NCBI GenBank assembly: GCA_021202845.1
Contig: JAJQCF010000002.1
Span: 19,562-83,561 of the forward strand
Length of the DNA stretch: 64,000 nt
Direction: 5' to 3'
Origin: Oscillospiraceae bacterium
GTDB lineage: Bacteria; Bacillota; Clostridia; Oscillospirales; Oscillospiraceae
The position numbers and the translations under genes are program-made. This document shows, piece after piece, positions 33,765 to 41,652 of this stretch (position 1 is the stretch's first letter; each line of letters begins with the position of its first letter). The notes below the pieces were generated by a model, which was not told where the DNA came from, searched no databases, and worked only from the letters and a program-made list of their open reading frames with translations.

Positions 33765-35368
33765 TGAGTATGGCAAGCAAGCTCCGCCGCGTGCGGCTGA
33801 CGGCGCTCTGCCTCGCCGCCACCGCGCTGCTCACCGCCTGCGGCAGCGCCGCGGACACGGGCGAGACGGAGGCCGCGCGGGAAGAGACTGCGGACTGGAC
33901 GGAGACGGGCGAGGTTGTTGCCGACGCCTATGTCGCGGACAGCGTGTTTTCGCTCTGCTATGACCCCGACGGCTCCATGAACCCCGTGGCGGCCACCAGC
34001 TCGACAAATATGCTGTTCTGGTCGCTGATGTACGACAGCGTGTTCACGGTGGACGAAAATTTTGCTGTCAGCTCGGAAATTGTCACGAATATCGAAACAA
34101 GCGACTATATCTGGTGGGTGTTCACGGTGGACACTTCCATTGAGTTTAACGACGGCAGCACCCTGACGGCGCAGGACGTGGCTTACTCCATCCAGCGCGC
34201 CATGCAGAGCGACTATTACAAAAACCGCCTTTCCGTCATCTACGGCATATCCGCCATGAGCACGGACACCTTTGCCATAACCACCGCTTATGCCGACAGT
34301 CAGCTGACCTCGGTGCTGAACATACCGATTATAAAATACGGCTCGTATAACGACGCCGTTCCCGCGGGGACGGGACCTTATATGCTCAATGAGGACGGCG
34401 ACGCGCTGGTGCTGTTCGAGGGCAACCGCCATGCCGACGAAATGCCGCTGGACACGATTTACCTCCGCAGCTTTGACAACACCTCGGACAAAATTTCCGC
34501 GTTTGAGGACTCCGTCATCGACATAGTCACCAACGACCCCACTGGCATTTACAACTTGGGCTACGGCAGCGCGAACGAGGTGCGCTACTACACGACGACG
34601 AATATGCACTATCTGGGCTTCAATATGCAGAGCCTGTTCTTTTCCAGCTACGCCCGCCGCTACGCCATGCTGTTCGCCGTTGACCGCAAGACGTTCGCTG
34701 AGGAAGAAATGAGCGGCTGCGCCGTGGCCTCCGCCCTGCCGCTGCTGCCGACAAGCGAGCTGTATGACAGCGAATATGCCGCCAAGTTCAGCTATGACCC
34801 CGATAAAATGCTGGAACTGATGACCGCCGCCGGAGTGGGCGACTTGGACAGCGACGGCGAGTTTGAGTATGACTACGCCGGCATAGTCGTTGAGCTGAAC
34901 CTGAAATTTATCGTCAACAACGACAGCGCGGTCAAGGTTCGGGAGGCGCGCAAGATAGCCGAGGAGCTGAACGCCGCGGGCATAACCACAACGCTCTATG
35001 AGCTGGGCTACGACGACTACGTGAACTGCCTGCTGGAGGGCGACTACGATTTTTACTATGGCGAAATACGCCTCACGCCGGACTGGAGCCTTATGAGTCT
35101 GCTTGACTCCGAGCAGGACGTGAGCTACTCCCATGTTGTAGACAGCCAATACGCCGAGCTGATAAAGGCGTATCTGGGCGCGGACGACGCGAGCCGCTAT
35201 GAGCTGTACCAAGAGGCCCTGCGCTATGTCATGGAAAACGGCGCCATAGTGCCAATCTGCTTTGAGCGGCGCCAGATACTTACGCACCGCGGCGTGGTGA
35301 GCGGAATAAACGCCACGCAGTACGATTTGTTCAACCGTTTTCAGGACTGGACGATAACATTTGATTAA
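33764..35368 (+). CDS. Family 5 (oligopeptide-type) solute-binding lipoprotein
   Basis: A 534-aa exported protein with a lipoprotein signal ending ALCLAATALLTAC (Cys about 26). It has the SBP_bac_5 pattern: FWSLMYDSVFTVDENF, IEFNDGSTLTAQDVAYSIQR and a C-terminal YELYQEALRYVMENGAIVPI. It should bind peptides or similar solutes outside the cell, but no DppB/C/D/F-like genes are near. The ATG overlaps the pgeF stop, so translation is probably coupled; a second ATG lies at 33770. Confidence 0.9.
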   Translation: MSMASKLRRVRLTALCLAATALLTACGSAADTGETEAAREETADWTETGEVVADAYVADSVFSLCYDPDGSMNPVAATSSTNMLFWSLMYDSVFTVDENFAVSSEIVTNIETSDYIWWVFTVDTSIEFNDGSTLTAQDVAYSIQRAMQSDYYKNRLSVIYGISAMSTDTFAITTAYADSQLTSVLNIPIIKYGSYNDAVPAGTGPYMLNEDGDALVLFEGNRHADEMPLDTIYLRSFDNTSDKISAFEDSVIDIVTNDPTGIYNLGYGSANEVRYYTTTNMHYLGFNMQSLFFSSYARRYAMLFAVDRKTFAEEEMSGCAVASALPLLPTSELYDSEYAAKFSYDPDKMLELMTAAGVGDLDSDGEFEYDYAGIVVELNLKFIVNNDSAVKVREARKIAEELNAAGITTTLYELGYDDYVNCLLEGDYDFYYGEIRLTPDWSLMSLLDSEQDVSYSHVVDSQYAELIKAYLGADDASRYELYQEALRYVMENGAIVPICFERRQILTHRGVVSGINATQYDLFNRFQDWTITFD

Positions 35369-35405
35369 CACGGACTTTTGACGTATTGAGAGAGGAGAAC
35401 TTAGC

Positions 35406-35786
35406 ATGAACGACAGACAGCTGCTCGACATGGCGCGGGAGGCGGCCGGCAACTCCTATTCGCCGTATTCAAAATTCCCCGTCGGCGCGGCGCTGGAGTG
35501 CGCTGACGGCACAATTTACACCGGCTGCAACATAGAAAACGCGGCGCTGGGCAGCACAATCTGCGCCGAGCGCGTGGCCGTCTGCAAGGCCGTGAGCGAG
35601 GGTCAGCGCGAGTTCACGCGCATCGCCATTTGGGGCGAGAGCGAGAACTACTGTATGCCCTGCGGAGCCTGCCGACAGTTTTTGGTTGAGTTTTCGCCGG
35701 ACATCGAGGTGCTTTGCTCCAAGGCGGGCGGGCGCTACGTTAGCTATCCGCTTTCCAAGCTCATGCCCTATTCTTTTAATTATTGA
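35406..35786 (+). CDS. cdd: Cytidine deaminase
   Basis: A 126-aa enzyme of the tetrameric, single-domain type. It carries the zinc and catalytic motifs NAALGSTICAERVAVCKAVS (with CAE) and MPCGACRQFLVEF (PCxxC), and the N-terminal NSYSPYSKFPVGAALEC. It deaminates cytidine and deoxycytidine for pyrimidine salvage. GAGAGGAGA precedes the ATG. It follows the family 5 binding protein by 37 bp. Confidence 0.96.
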   Translation: MNDRQLLDMAREAAGNSYSPYSKFPVGAALECADGTIYTGCNIENAALGSTICAERVAVCKAVSEGQREFTRIAIWGESENYCMPCGACRQFLVEFSPDIEVLCSKAGGRYVSYPLSKLMPYSFNY

Positions 35787-35841
35787 GCGCGGAGCGGCGG
35801 GACTAAACACAAATAACTAACGGCTGCGGAGAAACAGAAAA

Positions 35842-37197
35842 ATGAGAAGAACGCTGAAATTTTTGATAACCCTCGCCTTAGCGGCGGCGCTTTGCTGCGG
35901 CATGATTGCGGTGCCGACCTCGGCCTCGGGCTTTTCCGACGTGGACGACGACGCATGGTATGCCGAGGCGATAAGCAAGGTGACGCTCGTGCCGGGGATA
36001 ATTGACGGCTACACCGACGGCACATTCCTGCCGGACAATGACGTGACGCGCGGAGAGTTTTTGAAGATGATACTCAGCGCCGTTATTGCGTCGGGCAGCA
36101 GCCTTTACACAACCGACCACAGCCGCGACAGCATACACTGGGCGGGGCAGTACTATACCCTCGCAATGGAGAGCAACATTCTTGTGTCCGACGTCTACAG
36201 CGGCGGCGTGATGTTCGAGTGTACCGCGGCGGAGCTGGACAAGCCCATGAGCCGCTACGAAATGGCCGTTGTGCTGGCTAACGTCTGCACGAACATAGCA
36301 ATGGACTCCACCGTAGTCGTGGAGAACGCGGCGGACTACATCACGGACTATGATATAATCGACGAGCAGTATGTATCCGCGGTCGAGCAGGCCTGCGGCA
36401 AGCTGTTGCTGACAGGCATGGAGGACGGCAGCTTTTCCGGCGAGAGCAGTCTGCGCCGCTGCGAGGCCGCCACGGTAATTTACCGCTTTCTCTTTGAGTA
36501 TGACGTGAACGGCGACGACGGTCTTGCCGAGTACGCCACGCGCCCCGTTGCCAGCACGACAATTTCCGCGCCGGAAGGCTTTGTCTCCTTTGCCCAGCAG
36601 TACCAGACCATGACGGACGCCGAGCGCCGCCTTGCGCTGTTCGGCAACTCCAACAAGACCTACTTCACCTCCTCCGCCGACGCGGCGGGGTACATGGAGA
36701 CGGTGACGGTGCCTATCTGGATTATAGACAGAAACACGGGGCTGAAAACCTCGTCCTCCACCTCGATAACCGTCCACCGCTTGGTGGCGGACGAGGTGCA
36801 GTACATATTCCAAGACATCTACAACGACCCCGAGCAGTTCCCGATTTACGGCGGCTGGTCGCTGGGCGGCGCGCGCTACACGGACTCGCTGCGCCACTCT
36901 TGGGGCTGCGCCATAGACGTGAACGCCTACTACAACTGCGAGTGCACAACAAACTGGAACACCGGCACGACAAACGTCACCTGCGGCTACGGCTGGTGGC
37001 CTACCGACACCGCGTGGACGAGCTTTGCCGGAACCATGGCATCGTCCAGTCCCTACTCAATCAGCAGCGGCAGCAGCGTTGTCGAGGCGTTTGCCCGCTA
37101 CGGCTGGGGCTGGGGCGGACAGGGCTACAGCCTGCACTCCGACGGCAGCCAGAAGTTTGACTTCATGCACTTCTCCATTCTGCCCTCGGGAGGCTGA
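35842..37197 (+). CDS. SLH-domain protein with M15 (VanY-like) peptidase
   Basis: A 451-aa secreted protein. A signal peptide (about 1-28, FLITLALAAALCCGMIAV) is followed by three SLH repeats (about 30-220) starting FSDVDDDAWYAEAISKV with TRGEFLKMI, which tether to cell-wall polymers. The C-terminal domain (about 330-451) has SLRHSWGCAIDVN (SxHxxGxAxD) and FDFMHFSI, the zinc and catalytic signatures of M15 D-Ala-D-Ala carboxypeptidases. It would trim or remodel peptidoglycan at the surface. Confidence 0.88.
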   Translation: MRRTLKFLITLALAAALCCGMIAVPTSASGFSDVDDDAWYAEAISKVTLVPGIIDGYTDGTFLPDNDVTRGEFLKMILSAVIASGSSLYTTDHSRDSIHWAGQYYTLAMESNILVSDVYSGGVMFECTAAELDKPMSRYEMAVVLANVCTNIAMDSTVVVENAADYITDYDIIDEQYVSAVEQACGKLLLTGMEDGSFSGESSLRRCEAATVIYRFLFEYDVNGDDGLAEYATRPVASTTISAPEGFVSFAQQYQTMTDAERRLALFGNSNKTYFTSSADAAGYMETVTVPIWIIDRNTGLKTSSSTSITVHRLVADEVQYIFQDIYNDPEQFPIYGGWSLGGARYTDSLRHSWGCAIDVNAYYNCECTTNWNTGTTNVTCGYGWWPTDTAWTSFAGTMASSSPYSISSGSSVVEAFARYGWGWGGQGYSLHSDGSQKFDFMHFSILPSGG

Positions 37198-37244
37198 CGA
37201 AAGAGCGTGAAAGGCGGATATTTTATGCAGAAGGAGCGGAGAGA

Positions 37245-39086
37245 ATGTCGGTAATAAATCTGCTCTCGCCCCATGTTGCGGACTTGATTGCCGCGGGCGA
37301 GGTCGTTGAGCGCCCCGCCAGCGTGGTCAAGGAGCTTATGGAAAACTCAATGGACGCCGGTGCGCGGAGCCTGACGGTGGAGATAGCGCGCGGCGGCATG
37401 GGCATGATTCGCGTCACAGACGACGGCAGCGGCATGAGCCCCGAGGACGCGGGGCTGTGCTTTCTGCGCCACGCCACAAGCAAGCTGCGCGACGAGAGCG
37501 GGCTGGCCGCCATTTCCACAATGGGATTCCGCGGCGAGGCTCTGGCCGCCATTTCTGCCGTTTCGCACATAGAGCTGCGCACACGCCGCGCGGAGGAGAA
37601 CGAGGGTACCCGCGTCACCCTCTCCGGCGGAGATATTGACGCTATGGGTCCCGTCGGCTGCCGCGTGGGCACGGTAATGACCGTGAAGGATTTGTTTTTT
37701 AACACCCCCGCGCGGCAAAAATTTATGAAGTCCGACCGCTCGGAGGGCAGCGCATGCATGGGCGCGGCTCTGCGCTCCGCGCTCGGCAGGCCGGATATAT
37801 CCGTGCGCTTCATACGCGACGGCGAGGAACAGTTTTTCTCGCCCGGCGACGGTTCCGCCAAGAGCTGCGTCTACTCGCTGCTGGGGCGCGACGTGGCCTC
37901 GGGGCTGCTGGAGTGCCGCAGCGTGAACGGCGGCATAAGCGTGTCGGGCTTCGTCTCCGCGCCGCGCTGCTGCCGCGGCAACCGCAGCGGACAGTTTTTC
38001 TACATCAACGGCCGACCGTTCAAGTCCGCGCAATTACAGGCGGCGCTGGAGCAGGCCTATAAAAACTCGGTGATGACTGGCCGCTTTCCCGCCTGCGTGC
38101 TCTATCTGACCATAGACCCCGCGCAGGTGGACGTGAATGTTCACCCCGCAAAAACGGAGGTCAAGTTCACGAATGAGCGCGAGGCCTTCGACGCCGTGTA
38201 CTACGCCGCGCGGGAGGCTCTGGCCGCGGAAAACGGAGCGGCGCAGATTGACCTCAGCGCCACAACAAAGCGCGCGGTGGAGCCAAACCCCGCCTTCTAC
38301 AAAAAAATGACGGCGGAGGAGTACCGCGAAAAAACCGCCGCCCCGCGCCCCGCGCCGCAGACGCGCCTTGACCTCGGCTCCGCAGGCGGGACGTTTGCCA
38401 TGCGCGAGCCGAGCAGACCGCTGGAGCCCTCGCGTCCGGTGCCGCCGCCGCGCATACCGAGCATACCCGCCACGCCGCAGCCCGCGGCGGCGGAAAAGCC
38501 GGAAACGCAGCCGCCGAAGATTGAGGAAGAAGAGCCGGTGCGCGTAATCGGCGAGGCGCTGGGGACATATATAGTTGCCGAGCGCGGCGACTGCCTGCTG
38601 CTCATAGACAAGCACGCGGCGCACGAGCGCGTGATATTCGAGCGGCTGAAAGCGCAAAGCGGCGCGGTGATGAGCCAGACGCTGCTTGTGCCCGTGGCGT
38701 GGACGCCCGGCGGCGACACGGCGGAGCTGCTGGCGGAAAACGCCGCGGAATTGGAGCAGTTCGGCTTTGAGGTGGAGCTTTACGGCGTGAACAGCGTTGT
38801 AATCCGCGCCGTCCCCGCCGACTGCGAGGGCAGCGAAACGGCGCTGCTGGAAGAGGTAGCGGAAAAGCTGCGCACGGGACACCCGGGCGGCGCGGCGGAC
38901 GAAATTTTGCACACCATTGCCTGCAAGGCCGCAATAAAGGCGGGAAAGCGCTCGGAAAAGCGTGAGCTGGAGGCGCTGGTGCGCGACGTGCTGGAACAAA
39001 ACATAAAATACTGCCCCCACGGCCGTCCCGTCTGCGTAGAGCTGACAAGGCGCGAACTGGACAAGCAGTTCAAGCGCATAGTGTGA
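37245..39086 (+). CDS. mutL: DNA mismatch repair protein MutL
   Basis: A 613-aa GHKL ATPase. The N-terminal motifs are KELMENSMDAGARSLTVEIA, VTDDGSGMSPED and STMGFRGEALAAIS; a proline-rich linker (about 360-430) joins a C-terminal dimerisation domain whose LLLIDKHAAHERVIFERLK fits the DxHAAxER endonuclease motif. CPHGRPVCVELTR near the end is the conserved zinc-site region. It nicks DNA in mismatch repair. AAGGAG precedes the ATG. No mutS is in the window. Confidence 0.96.
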   Translation: MSVINLLSPHVADLIAAGEVVERPASVVKELMENSMDAGARSLTVEIARGGMGMIRVTDDGSGMSPEDAGLCFLRHATSKLRDESGLAAISTMGFRGEALAAISAVSHIELRTRRAEENEGTRVTLSGGDIDAMGPVGCRVGTVMTVKDLFFNTPARQKFMKSDRSEGSACMGAALRSALGRPDISVRFIRDGEEQFFSPGDGSAKSCVYSLLGRDVASGLLECRSVNGGISVSGFVSAPRCCRGNRSGQFFYINGRPFKSAQLQAALEQAYKNSVMTGRFPACVLYLTIDPAQVDVNVHPAKTEVKFTNEREAFDAVYYAAREALAAENGAAQIDLSATTKRAVEPNPAFYKKMTAEEYREKTAAPRPAPQTRLDLGSAGGTFAMREPSRPLEPSRPVPPPRIPSIPATPQPAAAEKPETQPPKIEEEEPVRVIGEALGTYIVAERGDCLLLIDKHAAHERVIFERLKAQSGAVMSQTLLVPVAWTPGGDTAELLAENAAELEQFGFEVELYGVNSVVIRAVPADCEGSETALLEEVAEKLRTGHPGGAADEILHTIACKAAIKAGKRSEKRELEALVRDVLEQNIKYCPHGRPVCVELTRRELDKQFKRIV

Positions 39087-39099
39087 CTAATATAGAGCA

Positions 39100-39137
39100 A
39101 GCAATCCCGCAGACATGACGAGGTCTGCGGGATTGCT
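39100..39137. terminator. Bidirectional terminator between mutL and the M56 gene
   Basis: A perfect 15-bp stem (39100-39114 with 39123-39137) sits between the two convergent genes, with 8 nt of loop. The plus side continues GCTTTAT. Confidence 0.75.
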
Positions 39138-39140
39138 GCT

Positions 39141-40526
39141 TTATCCGTCCGCCGCCTGGGGCGTCAGGGTGTAGATGCTCCAGAGGCAGGCGCCGAGGGT
39201 CTGGCTGTTCATCAAGTCAACAAGCCAAATGTCGCCGTCCGCCAGCATGAGAAAATTGCTTGACGTCAGGGGAATGTATTTCAGCTCGCCGTACTGCTCG
39301 CTGAGGTCTTCCGCGCCGCCCCCGATATAGAGCGCCGCCCATTCCTCGTCGGTGTAGGGAAACTCCTGCCATTCCCAGCTCTGCACGGCGGTCACGGTCT
39401 GTGTGCCGCTGCCGCGGTTGGTGGCTGTAAAGGAACCCTCGCCGACAGTGTACGTGAAGCCGGAGTCGCCGTTCACGGCGGCGTAGGAGCTGAGCGGGTT
39501 CATGTAGAGGCACCGCTCGGAGACGTATGTTCCGGCGGCGAGCTCCGCGGAGCTTGACTGCGGGTTCGTCAGCAGACAGACCGCCAGCACCGCGCAGACG
39601 ACTGCCGCCGCTGTGACCCACAGAGCGGGCTTTCTCCGCCGCGCCAAATTGCGAATCCGCCCACTCGCGCCGCCCTCGCCGAACAGCAGCGGCGTACCGG
39701 CTATGACGTGCCTGCCGGCGGAGGTGTTCAGCAGCGATGAGGCGTAGTCGGCGAGAACGCCAGTACCCATTTTTCTTATCACGGCCTCGTCGCAGCTCAT
39801 CTCCATATCCCTGACAGACAAAATGAACGCCAGCCACACGAGCGGGTTGAACCAGTGGACGCAGAGCGCGGCGAAGGCCAGAGCCTTTATGATGTGGTCG
39901 CCGCGGCGAATGTGGCAGCGCTCGTGCGCTATGATGTAGGGCTGCTCGCGCACATTAAGCGAGGACGGGAGATAAATTTTAGGCCGAAATAGTCCCAAGA
40001 CGAATGCCGAGGCAATGCCGTCCGCCAGATAGATGTTGTCCCGCAGCGGCACCGCGGCTGTGAGAGCGCGGCGCAGGCGTATATACGACACCGCCGCATA
40101 GACCGCCATAGCAGTTACGCCCGCCAGCCATATATAGGTTGCGATGGTCATGGGCGCTGCCAGCGGGTCGGCGGCAAGCTGTTCCTCGCCCTGCGGCAGC
40201 GCGGCGCTGACCGCCTCGCCGAGCGCGGGTACCGGCAGCGCGACGGCGGGGTACTCCGTGTGTACGATGTCGTCGGGGACGTACTCGATGCGGCTTAAAA
40301 GCGCGCCGCTGTCCGCCGCGGGCGCGTCCAGCAGAGAGAACAGCGAAACCGCGGACGTCAGCGACACGGGGCAGAGCAGACGGAAAAGGACGACGCCCCA
40401 CAGCGCGTAGAAGATAATTTTCGGCGCTCTCCTGAGCGGCAGCCGCAGCAGCAGGACAACCACAATAACCACGCCCGCGGTCAGGCTCATGTTCAGCAGC
40501 TTGGGTAAAAATGTGTAGAAGAACAC
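39141..40526 (-). CDS. BlaR1-like M56 family metallopeptidase
   Basis: A 461-aa membrane protein. Helices near 14-30, 37-52, 125-145 and 300-320 flank a cytoplasmic M56 zinc peptidase domain with YIIAHERCHIRRGDHIIKAL (HExxH-type) and DMEMSCDEAVIRKMG. A C-terminal extracellular domain of about 140 residues could sense a signal. BlaR1 relatives cleave or trigger loss of the paired BlaI repressor. The start is GTG at 40526, 6 bp after the blaI stop. The sensed ligand may be a beta-lactam or another wall signal. Confidence 0.87.
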   Translation of the reverse strand: MFFYTFLPKLLNMSLTAGVVIVVVLLLRLPLRRAPKIIFYALWGVVLFRLLCPVSLTSAVSLFSLLDAPAADSGALLSRIEYVPDDIVHTEYPAVALPVPALGEAVSAALPQGEEQLAADPLAAPMTIATYIWLAGVTAMAVYAAVSYIRLRRALTAAVPLRDNIYLADGIASAFVLGLFRPKIYLPSSLNVREQPYIIAHERCHIRRGDHIIKALAFAALCVHWFNPLVWLAFILSVRDMEMSCDEAVIRKMGTGVLADYASSLLNTSAGRHVIAGTPLLFGEGGASGRIRNLARRRKPALWVTAAAVVCAVLAVCLLTNPQSSSAELAAGTYVSERCLYMNPLSSYAAVNGDSGFTYTVGEGSFTATNRGSGTQTVTAVQSWEWQEFPYTDEEWAALYIGGGAEDLSEQYGELKYIPLTSSNFLMLADGDIWLVDLMNSQTLGACLWSIYTLTPQAADG

Positions 40527-40532
40527 GAAATT

Positions 40533-40886
40533 TCACTCCCTCATTCCGTCAATGAGCTTTTTCAGCTCGTCAATTTCCGCGTCGGAGAGCTTTTTGCGCG
40601 TGCCGAAGGCGGCTATGAACGCGGGCAGCGAGCCGGAAAAGGTCTCGTCCACAAACTGCTCGCTTTTCATGCCGTAAAACTCCTCGCGCGAGATGAGCGA
40701 CGTGACCGTCTTGTCCCGCAGGCGGAAAATGCCGCGCTCGCACAGCCTCTTTAAGACAGTGTACGAGGTGGTGGACTTCCAGCCCAGCTCCGCCTCCGCC
40801 ATTTTTATAAGCTCCTTGGAGGCCAGCGGCTCGTGGCTCCAGATTATGTCCGCAAAGCGCGACTCCAGCGCTCCCATTGTCGGCAT
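40533..40886 (-). CDS. BlaI/MecI-type repressor
   Basis: A 117-aa winged-helix repressor. It has LESRFADIIWSHEPLASKEL, the recognition region WKSTTSYTVLKRLCERGIF and a C-terminal dimerisation tail (LSDAEIDELKKLIDGM). The ATG at 40886 follows AAGGAG; an ATG 18 nt upstream overlaps that site. Two dyads matching TACA-N3-TGTA lie over the promoter at 40991-41041, so it very likely represses itself and the M56 gene. Confidence 0.92.
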   Translation of the reverse strand: MPTMGALESRFADIIWSHEPLASKELIKMAEAELGWKSTTSYTVLKRLCERGIFRLRDKTVTSLISREEFYGMKSEQFVDETFSGSLPAFIAAFGTRKKLSDAEIDELKKLIDGMRE

Positions 40887-40900
40887 ATGTGCTGCTCCTT

Positions 40901-40966
40901 TCATGCGTCCGCTCGGTTATCTATATTTTCTATGGCGGAAATGTTCAGCAGCTTGGGCAAAAACGC
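40901..40966 (-). pseudogene. Remnant of a second M56 gene start
   Basis: On the minus strand this stretch encodes AFLPKLLNIS and then runs to a stop after about 22 codons. A 22-bp block (40942-40963) matches the 5' end of the M56 gene (40490-40511) with one mismatch; there the protein reads FLPKLLNMS. It looks like the leftover of a duplicated or recombined M56 gene between the operator region and blaI. Confidence 0.5.
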
Positions 40967-40990
40967 GCCGACATCTCTCGCACAATTAGT

Positions 40991-41041
40991 CTACATCATG
41001 TAGAGTAATTATAGTCTACACAATGTAGACTAATTTGTCAA
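40991..41041 (-). promoter_or_regulatory. BlaI-type double operator and promoter
   Basis: Two dyads are present: CTACATCATGTAG (40991-41003) and a perfect 9-bp inverted repeat TAGTCTACA/TGTAGACTA with 3-bp centre (41012-41032). The second covers a minus-strand promoter, TTGACA (41036-41041), 17 bp, TAGACT (41013-41018). TACA-N-TGTA is the core of known BlaI/MecI operators. Confidence 0.85.
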
Positions 41042-41058
41042 GAGGGTAAAAAATTTTT

Positions 41059-41080
41059 CGGGACGCCGCGCGGCGTCCCG
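41059..41080 (-). terminator. Terminator of nrdDG
   Basis: CGGGACGCCG and CGGCGTCCCG form a 10-bp stem with a GC loop of 2 nt. On the minus strand it is followed by AAAAATTTTTTA, just past nrdG. Confidence 0.75.
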
Positions 41081-41112
41081 AAAGAGAGAACCTGATAATA
41101 TAAATTTGCAAA

Positions 41113-41634
41113 TCACAGCTTTAGCAGCACGGTCTGCCCGCTTTGCAGTGTGCGCGGAAGGTCGATAAGCCGCTGGTTTTCCGAGCCGCGGAACTTGAGC
41201 TTGAGGTTTTTTTGCTCCTCAATGAACTCGCCGTCCACCAGCACGTCTATGAGGCCGAGCATTTCCGCCGTGACCTCGCAGCAGGCGCTGCCGCCGCGCA
41301 GCAAATCGCGCTCCAGCGTGTAGCCCGTGTAGCACCAGACGTCCTTTTGCGGAAAGCGTTCGCGCACTCGGTGCAGCAGCGGGAGCAGCGCGCGCTGGTT
41401 GGGCGGCTCCATAGGCTCGCCGCCCAGCAGCGTCAGACCGTTGATGTAGCTCGGCTCCAACAGGGCAAGCAGCTCGTTTTCAGTCTCGGTCGTGTAGGGC
41501 TTGCCGTAGGAAAAGCTCCACGTCTCCGGCTGGAAGCAGCCGCGGCAGCGGTGGGTGCAGCCGGAAACAAACAGGCTGATGCGCACCCCCACGCCGTCCG
41601 CTATATCGCAGTTTTTAATGTTGCCGTAATACAT
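41113..41634 (-). CDS. nrdG: Anaerobic ribonucleotide reductase activase
   Basis: A 173-aa radical-SAM enzyme. The opening DGVGVRISLFVSGCTHRCRGC carries the cluster motif CTHRCRGC (CxxxCxxC), and LTLLGGEPMEP is the GGE SAM-binding motif. It makes the glycyl radical on NrdD. It follows nrdD by 18 bp and shares its promoter. Confidence 0.96.
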   Translation of the reverse strand: MYYGNIKNCDIADGVGVRISLFVSGCTHRCRGCFQPETWSFSYGKPYTTETENELLALLEPSYINGLTLLGGEPMEPPNQRALLPLLHRVRERFPQKDVWCYTGYTLERDLLRGGSACCEVTAEMLGLIDVLVDGEFIEEQKNLKLKFRGSENQRLIDLPRTLQSGQTVLLKL

Positions 41635-41652
41635 AAATCCTTTCAGCGCCGC

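Noticed and set aside
30471..33776. Minus-strand open frame of about 1100 codons opposite secA and pgeF
   Set aside because: It is antisense to two clearly conserved genes, spans both, and has no family resemblance or ribosome site. GC-rich codon bias opposite long genes produces such frames.
33503..35452. Minus-strand open frame of about 650 codons opposite the family 5 lipoprotein
   Set aside because: Antisense to a gene with clear signal peptide and family motifs; no independent support.
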